In this document: one piece after another, positions 25,736 through 34,448 of the stretch | Layout: every line of letters starts with the position of its first letter | How positions within the stretch are numbered: position 1 is the first letter of the stretch | From: Rhizobium sp. R635 | GTDB taxonomy: Bacteria > Pseudomonadota > Alphaproteobacteria > Rhizobiales > Rhizobiaceae | Direction: 5' to 3' | DNA: 64,000 nt | Assembly (NCBI RefSeq): GCF_002211285.1 | Contig: NZ_LOKX01000032.1 | Span: 310,001 to 374,000 of the forward strand | Translations under genes and position numbers: made by a program | The notes under the pieces: generated by a model | The model's input: the letters and a program-made list of their open reading frames with translations, nothing else | Database searches by the model: none | What the model was told of the DNA's origin: nothing

Positions 25736-26401
25736 TTAATCGCCGAGGAACGTGACCGTCTCGGCGAGCGGGGCGCGGCCTGTACGGGCATAGCTTACCG
25801 CGGGGTCCTCGTAGCCGATAGACATGCCGCAGAAGAGGATGAGCCCGTCCGGCGGCGACAGGGCCTCGGCGACCGTCTCGCGAACCTGCGACCACGCCAT
25901 CTGCGGGCAACTGTGCAGGCCTTCGGCGCGCAGCAGCAGCATGACGGTCTGCAGATACATGCCGACATCGGCCCATTGGGGCAGGCCCAGGTCGCGGTCG
26001 ATGTAGCAAAACAGGGCGGCGGGCGCGCCGAAGCAGTTCCAGTTGGCGATCGCTGCCCGCTGGCGTGCCTCCCAGTCCTCGCGCGCAATGCCGAGTGCGC
26101 TGTAGCGCTCCTTGCCGAAGGCGGACCGGCGCTCCCCGTAGGGGGCCTTCAGAGCGGGCGGGTACATTTCGTACTGCCGCTTGTCCCAGGCGTCGCCATG
26201 GGCGACGCGCTCGACGGCTGATGTCTTGAGCTCCGCCAGCGGCGCGCCGGTCATCACGTAAGTATTCCACGGCTGGATGTTCGATCCTGACGGCGACCAG
26301 GCAGCGGCGGACAGCACGCGCTCAAGCACGTCTATCGCCACAGGCTTGTCTTTGAATCCGCGCACCGATCGCCGGCTTGTCACTGCCTCATATACGTCCA
26401 T
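25736..26401 (-). CDS. Nitroreductase family protein
   Basis: A 221-residue FMN-dependent oxidoreductase. SRRSVRGFKDKPV, SPSGSNIQPWNTYV and LPQWADVGMYLQTVML are standard nitroreductase motifs binding FMN phosphate and forming the dimer. ATG 26401 with GGAGG five bases upstream is preferred over several upstream codons. It reduces nitroaromatics or quinones with NAD(P)H; natural substrate unknown. Likely co-transcribed with the FMN reductase. Confidence 0.9.
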   Translation of the reverse strand: MDVYEAVTSRRSVRGFKDKPVAIDVLERVLSAAAWSPSGSNIQPWNTYVMTGAPLAELKTSAVERVAHGDAWDKRQYEMYPPALKAPYGERRSAFGKERYSALGIAREDWEARQRAAIANWNCFGAPAALFCYIDRDLGLPQWADVGMYLQTVMLLLRAEGLHSCPQMAWSQVRETVAEALSPPDGLILFCGMSIGYEDPAVSYARTGRAPLAETVTFLGD

Positions 26402-26715
26402 GATCGCCTCCATGCCGCCGGGTGTTCCGTTCCCGATGCGGTTCATTATCTCCATTCGCAATGGAGGCGTAATCACACGCTGGTCTAGGAGGCGTACATC
26501 AAACGTACATCAGGGATCGACACATCCGAGGGGCCTGTGGGCGAGGGGATTGCCGCGCCATGGCCTCGGCCTGGCGCTTGCCGCTCAGGCGGCGGTCATC
26601 TCGTTCGAAATGGCGTCGTTCTTCGCCATAGCCCTGCGCTTCGCCCTCGCGGCGCCGATCCTGATTGCCTGCAAGGTCATCCTCAGCAGGGCCGGATCGG
26701 CTTCTTCTGATTTCG
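26402..26715. other. Gene-poor spacer holding a possible transporter fragment
   Basis: A 314-bp stretch between the nitroreductase start and the ArsR stop. It should contain the nitroreductase promoter. The right half encodes, on the plus strand, a hydrophobic fragment described separately. Nothing else is recognised. Confidence 0.4.
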
Positions 26716-26726
26716 TCAGGTGGTGA
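26535..26726 (+). pseudogene. Possible N-terminal fragment of a DMT/EamA transporter
   Basis: The open frame ending at 26726 encodes VISFEMASFFAIALRFALAA and neighbouring hydrophobic text. It resembles the first two helices of EamA transporters (a small-residue helix then ALRFALAAPIL). No start codon with a ribosome-binding site is seen and the frame ends after about 60 residues, overlapping the ArsR stop. Either a decayed remnant or a chance hydrophobic frame. Confidence 0.3.
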
Positions 26727-27069
26727 CGGCGCGGAAACGTTCTGCTGCGGTATAACGCTGTGGTCCGAAGATGCCGGCGAGCGTATCGAGAATAGCCTTG
26801 GCCGCATCGGATTGCAGTGAATAGTAGATCGTCTGGGCGGCCCTTCGCGTCTGCACGAGTTCCTGTTCTCGAAGAATGGCCAGATGCTGGGACGTCGAAG
26901 ATTGGCTCAATCCCACCTCGTCGGCCAGGATGGACACGGACATTTCCCCTTCGGCCAGCAGATGCAGAATGTGAAGCCGCTTGGCATTGCCCATGGCGGA
27001 CAAGAGATTTGCTTCGCTGTCGAAGGCGTTGGCGTCAGGGGAAGGCGCGGGTGGGGACAGATTGTTCAA
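26716..27069 (-). CDS. ArsR family transcriptional regulator
   Basis: A 117-residue winged-helix repressor. AMGNAKRLHILHLLAEGEMSV then LADEVGLSQSSTSQHLAILRE is the ArsR DNA-binding core, with no obvious Cys metal site in the recognition helix, so it may not sense metal. It resembles rhizobial NolR-type small ArsR proteins. The likely start is TTG 27069, preceded by AAAGGAGATCTCGCC. It lies upstream of the nitroreductase and FMN reductase genes on the same strand and may control them. Confidence 0.85.
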   Translation of the reverse strand: MNNLSPPAPSPDANAFDSEANLLSAMGNAKRLHILHLLAEGEMSVSILADEVGLSQSSTSQHLAILREQELVQTRRAAQTIYYSLQSDAAKAILDTLAGIFGPQRYTAAERFRAVTT

Positions 27070-27275
27070 GGCGAGATCTCCTTTAGGGAACCAAAGCCGG
27101 GCAACAGTCATATCCCCGGGCTTTAATTTAGAGATACCGCATGGGGGCGAGGCCGAAACCCATTGACGGCGCCGCACGGTCGTTTTTGGCGCGAATCGGA
27201 TAGGACGCGCAAAATGTGGACAGCAATGGGCATGTTCAAGGCCGGATCTCCGCCTTTGAACGGGCCCGGTTGGCG

Positions 27276-27956
27276 CTAGCGCGAGCCGATTTGGCGCATT
27301 TGTGCGGGCAGGGTTTCCCATGCCCGGATCAATTCGCCGATGGAGCCGGCCTCCATCTTGTGCATGACGTTGCTGCGATGCAGCTTGACCGTCACCTCGC
27401 TGATGCCGAGATCGAAGGCGATCTGCTTGTTGAGGCGCCCGTGCGCCACTTCATGGAGAACTTCGCGCTCGCGCTGCGTCAGCGTCTCCAGCCGTTCGAT
27501 ATTGCGATTGGCGATTGCCGCTTCCGCCCGCCGTTCGCCGTCCATGGCGATGGCTGCTGTCACGGCATCGAGCAGGGTCTGGTCCCGCGCCGGCTTGGTC
27601 AGGAAATCCACGGCGCCGGCTTTCATCGCCTGTACGGTCATCGGGATATCGCCATGCCCGGTGAGGAAGATGATCGGCTTGGCGATACCGTTTTCGGCCA
27701 GATGGCTCTGCAGGTGGAGACCGCTTGCTCCCGGCATGCGCACATCGAGGATCAGGCAGCCGGGCCTGTCCAATATATCCGCGTCGAGCAGTTCGCGGGT
27801 CGAGGCAAAGCTGACCGGCTGGAAACCCGCCGACAGGATCAGTTCCGACAGGGCCTCGCGAATGGATGCGTCGTCGTCCACGATCATGACGAGCGGCTGA
27901 TCCTCTTCATATCCGTGTTGCGCCGATCTACGAACGAACGGCTGGTCAACTCTCAT
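27276..27956 (-). CDS. FixJ/NarL-type response regulator
   Basis: A 226-residue regulator: receiver domain with acidic pocket VDDD, phosphoacceptor Asp in LILDVRMPG and Lys in LTKPARD, then a LuxR-type helix-turn-helix (LTQREREVLHEVAHG, NKQIAFDLGISEVTVKLHRSNVMHKM). ATG 27956 follows GGAGG. It is the last of four signalling genes on the minus strand; the stop-to-start gap from the receiver-only gene is one base. It is similar to the regulator at 28338, which suggests duplication. Confidence 0.92.
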   Translation of the reverse strand: MRVDQPFVRRSAQHGYEEDQPLVMIVDDDASIREALSELILSAGFQPVSFASTRELLDADILDRPGCLILDVRMPGASGLHLQSHLAENGIAKPIIFLTGHGDIPMTVQAMKAGAVDFLTKPARDQTLLDAVTAAIAMDGERRAEAAIANRNIERLETLTQREREVLHEVAHGRLNKQIAFDLGISEVTVKLHRSNVMHKMEAGSIGELIRAWETLPAQMRQIGSR

Positions 27957-27957
27957 G

Positions 27958-28335
27958 TCACCCTCCATCTCTCGATTTGTGCAAGGCATTGGCGATGGCC
28001 GCCAGCAGGGCCTGGGCATCGAATGGTTTGCGGAAGAATCCGCCGGCGCCCTGAGCGCGGCCCTGATCGGCGATCTCGTGGCGGCCCGTGATCAGGAAGA
28101 CCGGCAGCTCCGGACGTGATTTCCTGACGAGATCACGAAGTTCGAAGCCGTCGATGCCGGGCATTCCGATATCGGTGATCAGCAGGTCCAGATCGGACAG
28201 CCCGGCGACGAGCAGCGAGCCCGCCGATGAGAAGCTGCGGGCGACATAGCCCGCCGATTCCAGAAGGTCGCCCATCGATTCGAGGAGCCTTGGATCGTCA
28301 TCGACAATTGCCACGACATGTCTTGTCTCGTTCAT
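27958..28335 (-). CDS. Single-domain response regulator (CheY-like receiver)
   Basis: A 125-residue receiver without an output domain: VDDD, phosphoacceptor LLITDIGMPG, switch Thr in LITGRHE, and Lys in FRKPF. Start ATG 28335, with a GGGAGGG run about 10 bases upstream and a possible TTG at 28341. It sits between two FixJ-type regulators, so it may act as a phosphate sink or relay partner for the shared kinase. Confidence 0.9.
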   Translation of the reverse strand: MNETRHVVAIVDDDPRLLESMGDLLESAGYVARSFSSAGSLLVAGLSDLDLLITDIGMPGIDGFELRDLVRKSRPELPVFLITGRHEIADQGRAQGAGGFFRKPFDAQALLAAIANALHKSRDGG

Positions 28336-28337
28336 GT

Positions 28338-28979
28338 TCAATTCCCTCCCACCCGGCGCGAGTGGGTTATCGGTATTTCCAGTTTCTCCGCGATGCGCAC
28401 GAGATCGGCGAGCGATGCCGCCGCCATCTTCTGCATCACGTTTCTTCTGTGGATCTGCAGCGTGACTTCGCTGATCCCCAGTTCCGCTGCCGCCTGCTTG
28501 TTGAGAAGGCCGCTGACGACGAGCGGCAGCACCTCGCGCTCGCGCGGCGTCAGGTCGAGATAATGTTGTCTCAGCATGTCGAGTTCGGCGCGCCCGGCTC
28601 TCTTTTCCCGGTCCTGGGCGATCGCCGCATGGATCGCCGCCATGAGATCTTCGTCGTTGAACGGCTTCGTCAGGAAATCCACTGCGCCGCGCTTGATGGC
28701 GCGCACGGAAGAGGGGATATCGCCATGTCCTGTGATGAAGACGATCGGCGGATGGTCGACGTCGGCGATCTGCCTCTGCAATTCGAGGCCGTTGATATCG
28801 GGGAGTTCGATATCGAGGATGAGGCAGGCAGGCTGATCCGGCTTGTCTGCTTTCACATAGTCGCAGGCGGACTCGAAGGCGATGGCGCGTATGCCGTGCG
28901 AGGCCAGCAGCTCGCCGAGCGCCTCGCGGATACGTTCATCGTCGTCGACGATGAAGACGATATGGTCGTCGGCCGTCAT
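28338..28979 (-). CDS. FixJ/NarL-type response regulator
   Basis: A 213-residue regulator with receiver (VDDDERIREALGELL, phosphoacceptor LILDIELPD, Lys in LTKPFND) and LuxR-type helix-turn-helix (LTPREREVLPLVVSG, NKQAAAELGISEVTLQIHRRNVMQKM). Its ATG at 28979 overlaps the kinase stop by 4 bp, so it is the translationally coupled and most likely cognate partner of the kinase. It ends at the start region of the receiver-only gene. Confidence 0.93.
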   Translation of the reverse strand: MTADDHIVFIVDDDERIREALGELLASHGIRAIAFESACDYVKADKPDQPACLILDIELPDINGLELQRQIADVDHPPIVFITGHGDIPSSVRAIKRGAVDFLTKPFNDEDLMAAIHAAIAQDREKRAGRAELDMLRQHYLDLTPREREVLPLVVSGLLNKQAAAELGISEVTLQIHRRNVMQKMAAASLADLVRIAEKLEIPITHSRRVGGN

Positions 28980-31900
28980 GGTGCCGCCTTCGTTTCAATG
29001 GGCAATGTAAAGATCAACGCCGCCCCGCGCGGTTCGTTCTTCTCCGCCCATAATCTTCCGCCGTGCAGTTCGACGATGGAGCGGCAGATCGCAAGCCCCA
29101 TACCCATGCCGTTTTCCTTCGTGCTGAAGAAGGGATCGAACATCTTCTCGGGAAGTTCGATACCCTGGCCCAGATCCCGGACCTCGGTCTGGACGGCATT
29201 GCCGACATGGTGCGAGCGTATCGCGACCACCCTGTCGCTTACCGCGGCGTCCAGCGCCTCGATGCCGTTGCGGATGAGATTGATCAGGACCTGCTGGATC
29301 TGGATACGATCGATCGCGACGGACGGCAGGCTGCCGTCGATTTCGACGTCGATGCGAACGCGCCGCCGCCAGGCCTCGTCGGCCATCAGGCTGCGCACTT
29401 CGTCGATGATGCTGGAAAGCGTCGTCTGAACCCTCCTGTCGGCGGATTGTTTGAACAAGGCGCGAATGCGGCTGACGACCTCGGCGGCCGAATTGGCGTC
29501 CCGGATGATGCGCTCGACCGTTCTCTGCGCCCGCTCCATGTTCGGTGGATCGGCCATCAGCCAGCGCTGGCAGGCATGGGAATTCGCCACGACGGCGGCC
29601 AGGGGTTGGTTCACCTCATGCGCGATGGAAGCGGAAAGTTCGGCGAGGCTCGCCGCCTGGCCCGCCCGGGCAAGCCCCTCCTGCGTCAGGCGCAGCTCTT
29701 CCTGCGCCTGAACCTCGCCGTCGATATCGAGACATATGACGTTCCATTGCACGATCGCGCCCTCGCCATCGCGCATCGGTGCGGCCCGCGTCTCGACCCA
29801 GCGATAGTCGCCATCGAACCGCCGCAGGCGATGCCTGCGCGCATAGGGTTCGCCGGTGGCGAGCGAATGGGCGTATTTCTCCTTGACGTCGGCGAGATCG
29901 TCGGGATGAACGCCGGCGTCGAGCGTGCCGGCCAGCCGCGACTTGCCGGTTCCGTCAAGCTCTTCGAGTTTGTATCCGAGAAAGTCGCGAAGCTGGGGAT
30001 TGCGATAGACCGGCTCCCCGTCCGGGGCCGCACAATCGATCATGACTGGCAGCGTTTCGACGATCTGCCAGAGAGAGCGTTCCCGCTCTCGCAGCGCTTC
30101 CTCGACGCGCAGTTGGTCGTCTATGTCATGCGAGAGGCCGTACCACTGGACGATCTCACCGTTTTCGTCACGCAGCGGCTCGGCGCTGCCCTTCACCCAG
30201 CGGTAGACGCCATCGGCGCGCCGCAGGCGATATTGCTTCGAGAAACGTTCGCCGGTGACGAGGGAATGGTTGAGCGCCTCGGCAAGGCTCCGCGCGTCGT
30301 CGGGATGGACGGCGACGTCGATCAGGGCCGACAGCCGGCTCATGCCCGGTTTCTCCATCTCGGCGACGTCGAGACCGAGAAAATCGATCAGGCGCTTGTT
30401 GAAGAAGGTTGGAGCGCCGTCCGGATTGAGCCGCCAGAGCAGGCTCGGGACCATGTCCACCAGTTGGGAGAGCTCGTGCTCCCGGTTGCGCAGCGCTTCC
30501 TGCGCGCGCATCTCGTCATCGATGTCGACCGATATCACGTACCATTGCACGATCGCGCCGTTTTGATCCCGCAGCGGCTCGGCGCGGCCGTCGACCCAGC
30601 GATAGGCTCCGTCGAAACGGCGCATGCGGTATTTGATCGAGAAGGGATCGCCGCTGGCGAGTGCGCGGTGGACCGTCTCGAGCAGCCGCGGCGCGTCGTC
30701 GGGATGAACGAGCGTGTGAATGACCGATGAGAGCCGGCTCATGCCCGGCTGATCCATATCGCCGACGTCGAGACCGAAAAAGTCGATCAGGCGCTTGTTG
30801 AAGAAGACCGGCTCGCCTTTCGGCGTCAGGCGTCTGATCTGAACCGGGACCATGTCCACGAGCTGCGAGAGTTCGCGTTCCCTTTCGCTGAGCGCTTCCA
30901 CGCTCTGGCGCAGGGAAAGCACCGCCAGCTGATGCTGACGCGATATGGCGGCGACGATCAGCGCTGAGAAGGCCGAGATCGCCAGGAAAAGCTGCAGCAT
31001 GACCTGATTGTGTTTCTGGGCCTCCGGATCGCCGGCGAATTGGCTGGCGCCGGTTATCGTGAAGACCGCGGTGATCAGGGCGAGGAGAGCGAGCGACACC
31101 GCCGCTCCCTTGAATTCGAAGCGGACCGCGGCCCAGAGAAGAGGCGGCATGATGATATAGGCGAAGGGAAGGTAGCCGCTCAGCGAAAGGGCTGCGACGC
31201 CGAGGAAGATCAGCGCCAGGACGGCCGCCTCCACCCATTGCCCGGTCGAAAGCTGGGTCTTGCCGCGCCAGCTGTGGAAGAGGACCAGCGCCAGCGGCGC
31301 CACGATCAGCACACCGGTCGCGTCTCCGATCCACCATAAGGGCCAGGCCGTCAGGAAGGATTGCGACTGGATGCTGAACCAGGCAAGCGTGGCGCTTCCG
31401 ATGGTCGCGCTGACTGCCGGCGCGACTCCGGCGCTGATGACGATGAATGCGGTCACTTCCTGCAGTGTTTCGAGCCGAACCGGGGGCTTCAAGGTCCGGT
31501 TGACGAGCCACGCGGCGACCATCGCTTCGAGAGCGTTGCCGACATAGATCAGGAAGGCCGCGGTTTGCGGGCTGTGGAACCACAGGACATTGCTGAACAT
31601 CTCGCCCAGGCAGCCCGCCAGTATCCACCATGGCCAGCTGGGCCGGGAAGCGAGGACGAGGGTCGCGATGAACAGCCCGCCCGGAGGCCAGATGGAAATG
31701 CCGGTTCCCGGCACGATCGCGAGCGACTGGGCGAAGCCGCAGGCGAGCACATAGGCGAGGAAGAAAAGCGCCAGACGCAGGAATGGCGGGCGGTGCGACC
31801 AGACCCTCTCTATCAACCGCTCCGGCCGGGCGGGCAAAGCCGGGGGATCGTCAATGTTTCCTGCAGCAGTTGTTTTCCATTTCGGGGCCGGCGCGCTCAT
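28976..31900 (-). CDS. MASE1-PAS-PAS-PAS sensor histidine kinase
   Basis: A 974-residue inner-membrane kinase. Residues about 45-330 contain roughly eight hydrophobic helices of the MASE1 type. Three tandem PAS/PAC units follow; the first two are near copies (ELSQLVDMVP and FFNKRLIDF appear twice). The H-box is SASIAHEVNQPLAAV and the ATPase domain has NLIRNGIEALD, DLGQGI and NGMGMGLAI. The HEVNQPL box is of the FixL/DctB kind. ATG 31900 is preferred over GTG 31927. It heads a four-gene operon with three response regulators. The ligand is unknown; no haem-binding His was identified. Confidence 0.92.
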   Translation of the reverse strand: MSAPAPKWKTTAAGNIDDPPALPARPERLIERVWSHRPPFLRLALFFLAYVLACGFAQSLAIVPGTGISIWPPGGLFIATLVLASRPSWPWWILAGCLGEMFSNVLWFHSPQTAAFLIYVGNALEAMVAAWLVNRTLKPPVRLETLQEVTAFIVISAGVAPAVSATIGSATLAWFSIQSQSFLTAWPLWWIGDATGVLIVAPLALVLFHSWRGKTQLSTGQWVEAAVLALIFLGVAALSLSGYLPFAYIIMPPLLWAAVRFEFKGAAVSLALLALITAVFTITGASQFAGDPEAQKHNQVMLQLFLAISAFSALIVAAISRQHQLAVLSLRQSVEALSERERELSQLVDMVPVQIRRLTPKGEPVFFNKRLIDFFGLDVGDMDQPGMSRLSSVIHTLVHPDDAPRLLETVHRALASGDPFSIKYRMRRFDGAYRWVDGRAEPLRDQNGAIVQWYVISVDIDDEMRAQEALRNREHELSQLVDMVPSLLWRLNPDGAPTFFNKRLIDFLGLDVAEMEKPGMSRLSALIDVAVHPDDARSLAEALNHSLVTGERFSKQYRLRRADGVYRWVKGSAEPLRDENGEIVQWYGLSHDIDDQLRVEEALRERERSLWQIVETLPVMIDCAAPDGEPVYRNPQLRDFLGYKLEELDGTGKSRLAGTLDAGVHPDDLADVKEKYAHSLATGEPYARRHRLRRFDGDYRWVETRAAPMRDGEGAIVQWNVICLDIDGEVQAQEELRLTQEGLARAGQAASLAELSASIAHEVNQPLAAVVANSHACQRWLMADPPNMERAQRTVERIIRDANSAAEVVSRIRALFKQSADRRVQTTLSSIIDEVRSLMADEAWRRRVRIDVEIDGSLPSVAIDRIQIQQVLINLIRNGIEALDAAVSDRVVAIRSHHVGNAVQTEVRDLGQGIELPEKMFDPFFSTKENGMGMGLAICRSIVELHGGRLWAEKNEPRGAALIFTLPIETKAAP

Positions 31901-32149
31901 GTTGGAACCGTAATCCTGGCGCACCACAACCGCAACTCATGGAAACCCATGCATTGCGCGGGATGTAGCCGGATTTCTCGGCCGCTGGCGGGCTCTTCCG
32001 CCTTTCCGATCAGGCATCCTAGACCTTGGGCTGGCTCCGCTATGCCCTGCGTCTCGGACGTCCGACCCCAAGCATGATGGAAGGCGTCCGGCGTTCCGGT
32101 CATTCTCCGTCCGCGCGGGTATGCGGACGATGCAACAGAGGAGACTGAG

Positions 32150-32902
32150 ATGAAAATCATGGTAGCGGGAGCAAGCGGCCTCATCGGAACGCAACTGACT
32201 TCGGATCTGCGGCGCTCGGGCCACGACGTCACGGCCGCATCTCTGTCGCTCGGCGTCGATACGATGACCGGCAAGGGCCTCGAAGCGGCGATGACAGGCG
32301 CTGAAGTTGTCGTCGACGTGACCAATGCCGCATCCTTCGGCGACAATTCGGCGCTCGGTTTTTTCAAGGCTTCGACGAAGAACCTGCTCGCGGCCGCGGC
32401 GCAAGCCGGCGTCCGGCACTATCTCGCGCTTTCCGTCGTCGGCACGCCGCGCCTCGTCGAAAGCGATTATTTCCGCGCCAAAGCGGTGCAGGAAAACCTC
32501 ATCCGGGCTTCGACCCGGCCTTACACGATCCTCCGCTCGACGCAGTTCTATGAATTCATCAACGGCGTGATCGACATCGGCGCCGAAGGCAACCTCTTCC
32601 GCTTGCCACCGGCCTCGATGAGGCCGGTCGCGGCTCGGGAAGTCGCGGCATTCCTGGCGGAACTGGCAACCGAAGATCCCTTAGGCGATATCATCGAGAT
32701 CGGCGGCCCCGAACAGTTCGGCATCGACGAAATCGCCCGGATCTACCTCGCGGCGAACGAAGACCAGCGACAGGTGATAACCGATCCCTTCACCCCGTAT
32801 TTCGGCGTCGAACTGACCGGCGACGTATTGCTGCCGCATGTCGGGGCGCGCGTGGCGAGGCAGAATCTCTCCGACTGGCTCTATCAGTCGATTGCGGCTT
32901 AA
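32150..32902 (+). CDS. NmrA-like/SDR-type NAD(P)-binding protein
   Basis: A 250-residue atypical short-chain dehydrogenase. The dinucleotide loop is VAGASGLIGTQL; HYLALSVVGTPRL and SDYFRAKAVQENLIR follow the NmrA/extended SDR pattern, with no classical YxxxK at the usual site. Start ATG after AGAGGAG. Members act as oxidoreductases or redox sensors. It stands alone, 249 bp from the divergent kinase gene, and converges on a LacI-type gene. Confidence 0.87.
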   Translation: MKIMVAGASGLIGTQLTSDLRRSGHDVTAASLSLGVDTMTGKGLEAAMTGAEVVVDVTNAASFGDNSALGFFKASTKNLLAAAAQAGVRHYLALSVVGTPRLVESDYFRAKAVQENLIRASTRPYTILRSTQFYEFINGVIDIGAEGNLFRLPPASMRPVAAREVAAFLAELATEDPLGDIIEIGGPEQFGIDEIARIYLAANEDQRQVITDPFTPYFGVELTGDVLLPHVGARVARQNLSDWLYQSIAA

Positions 32903-33021
32903 CGGCCTCCTTGAAACTTGGCGATTGGCTTGGTTGTACCAAACTTCGGTTCTGATGGCGGAGCATGATGTCGTCCATGACAGGCATCCAGCCCGTGCCG
33001 CGCCCTCCGGGCGTCTCGCCA

Positions 33022-34125
33022 CTATCGCGGCGCCTGCGCGCCATCGAAGATGTGCCGCGCCTTGGTTCTCGGCGCAGCGACGGAATGACGATCGACGAGC
33101 GAGCATTCCAGCTTCGTAATTGGATAGCGCTTGCCGGGAGTGGTCTGCAGGTTGAGATGTTCAATCGCCCACTGACCCATGGCGAGGTGCGGAAGGACCG
33201 AAGTGGTCAGCGCCGGTACGAGCTGTCGCGAAATTTCCTCGTCGTCGTAACCGACGACCGACATGTCCTGGGGAATGCGGAGCCCAGCATCTTTGAGCGC
33301 TTCGTAGCATCCCACGGCAGTGCGGTCGTTCTGGCAGAAGATGGCGGTCGGCGGTTCTTTCAGCGCAAGCAATTTCATCGTCGCGGCATAGCCGGCGCCG
33401 GCCGACCAGTCGCCTTCAATGACTAATTCCGGATCGAAGGGTATATCGGCGGTCGCAAGTGCACGGCGGTATCCCGTCAGGCGGTCTTGCGCAGCCTGCA
33501 TCCAAATCTCACCGGTGATCGTGCCGATGCGATGGTGGCCGTGCATGATCAGATGCCGGGTGGAGCTCTGGCCCCCCGCGATTTCACTTGGCACCACGGC
33601 TGGAAAGGCATGATCAGCTGTGTAGCAGTTCAACAATACTATCGGGATCTTAAGCTCACAGACATAAGAAGGGAGCTGTATCTCCCTGGTATAGATTGTC
33701 ATGTATATGAGCGCGGATATGCCCCCGCTCGTCAACGCTCTGATTGCTTTGGGCTCCATGACTGGATCACCCAGCGTCTGGGTAACCAGCAACACGTTGC
33801 CCGTGTTCCAAGAAGCTTGCCGGGCGCCCTCGATTGCGACGATTGCTTCCGGGCTGGTGGCGAGTTGATCCACGGCGAAACCGATGACGTTGTCGAGTCC
33901 CGAATAAGAGGCCTTCATGGTATAGCTTGTCCCCATGTAGCCTAGCGCTCGAGCGGCCTCCAACACGCGGTCACGGGTCTGCTGTGAGATGCGGGTGCCG
34001 GGCGTGTCGTTGAGCACGAAGGAGACGGCCGCCTGTGAGCAGCCGGCCGCCGCGGCGATGTCCATCATCGTCACGCGGGCGGGCTTGTCCATTGCAGGCT
34101 TCGTTTGGGTCCTAGGCTTTCGCAT
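33022..34125 (-). CDS. LacI family transcriptional regulator
   Basis: A 367-residue repressor. Helix-turn-helix VTMMDIAAAAGCSQAAVSFV with the hinge helix RVLEAARALGYMGTS, then a periplasmic-binding-protein-like sensor domain ending in SVVGYDDEEISRQLVP. The start is uncertain between ATG 34125 and ATG 34092, neither with a strong ribosome-binding site. It is divergent from the ribose-type transporter at 34449 and is its likely regulator. Codon use looks slightly less GC-biased here than in the neighbouring catabolic block. Confidence 0.9.
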   Translation of the reverse strand: MRKPRTQTKPAMDKPARVTMMDIAAAAGCSQAAVSFVLNDTPGTRISQQTRDRVLEAARALGYMGTSYTMKASYSGLDNVIGFAVDQLATSPEAIVAIEGARQASWNTGNVLLVTQTLGDPVMEPKAIRALTSGGISALIYMTIYTREIQLPSYVCELKIPIVLLNCYTADHAFPAVVPSEIAGGQSSTRHLIMHGHHRIGTITGEIWMQAAQDRLTGYRRALATADIPFDPELVIEGDWSAGAGYAATMKLLALKEPPTAIFCQNDRTAVGCYEALKDAGLRIPQDMSVVGYDDEEISRQLVPALTTSVLPHLAMGQWAIEHLNLQTTPGKRYPITKLECSLVDRHSVAAPRTKARHIFDGAQAPR

Positions 34126-34448
34126 TCGCGGGAACAATCTCAGTTTGTGGCAGAAACAGCTTCTTGGCTAATTAATATTAGCATTCGTCCGAAAGTGCTG
34201 GCAATCGCGTTAATACTCACGTTGAATAACAAATAGTGGCGGAAAACTTCACTCTGATAGCTCCGTGATGAAATGTTTTGATGTGTATTGATAATACTAT
34301 TTACTAATTAAGATTCTTGTATACCGTCAGGGAGCGATCGGAACCAATGCCACTTGTCGCGTTGCGACGGCCCTAGGAGGGGGCGCGCATTCGGCCGGCC
34401 GTGTATCGAAACGGGCTCGCGCGACTGCGGCCCCTCGGGAGGTATGCC
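34126..34448. promoter_or_regulatory. Divergent AT-rich control region, LacI gene / ribose-type ABC operon
   Basis: A 323-bp gene-free, AT-rich stretch between the two divergent units. The clearest element is an inverted repeat GCTAAT-TAAT-ATTAGC at 34167-34182, 42 bp from the LacI start, a candidate operator. A further AT-rich part (about 34280-34325) probably holds the promoter of the transporter operon. Confidence 0.5.
34167..34182. promoter_or_regulatory. Candidate LacI-type operator (inverted repeat)
   Basis: Six-base arms GCTAAT and ATTAGC around TAAT form a 16-bp inverted repeat just upstream of the LacI gene. Many LacI sites have a central CG, which is absent here, so another protein or a chance AT-rich repeat is possible. 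Confidence 0.35.

Noticed and set aside
34280..34325. Possible second operator in the AT-rich region before the ribose-type operon
   Set aside because: Symmetry is weak once AT-richness is considered; only the 34167-34182 repeat was kept.
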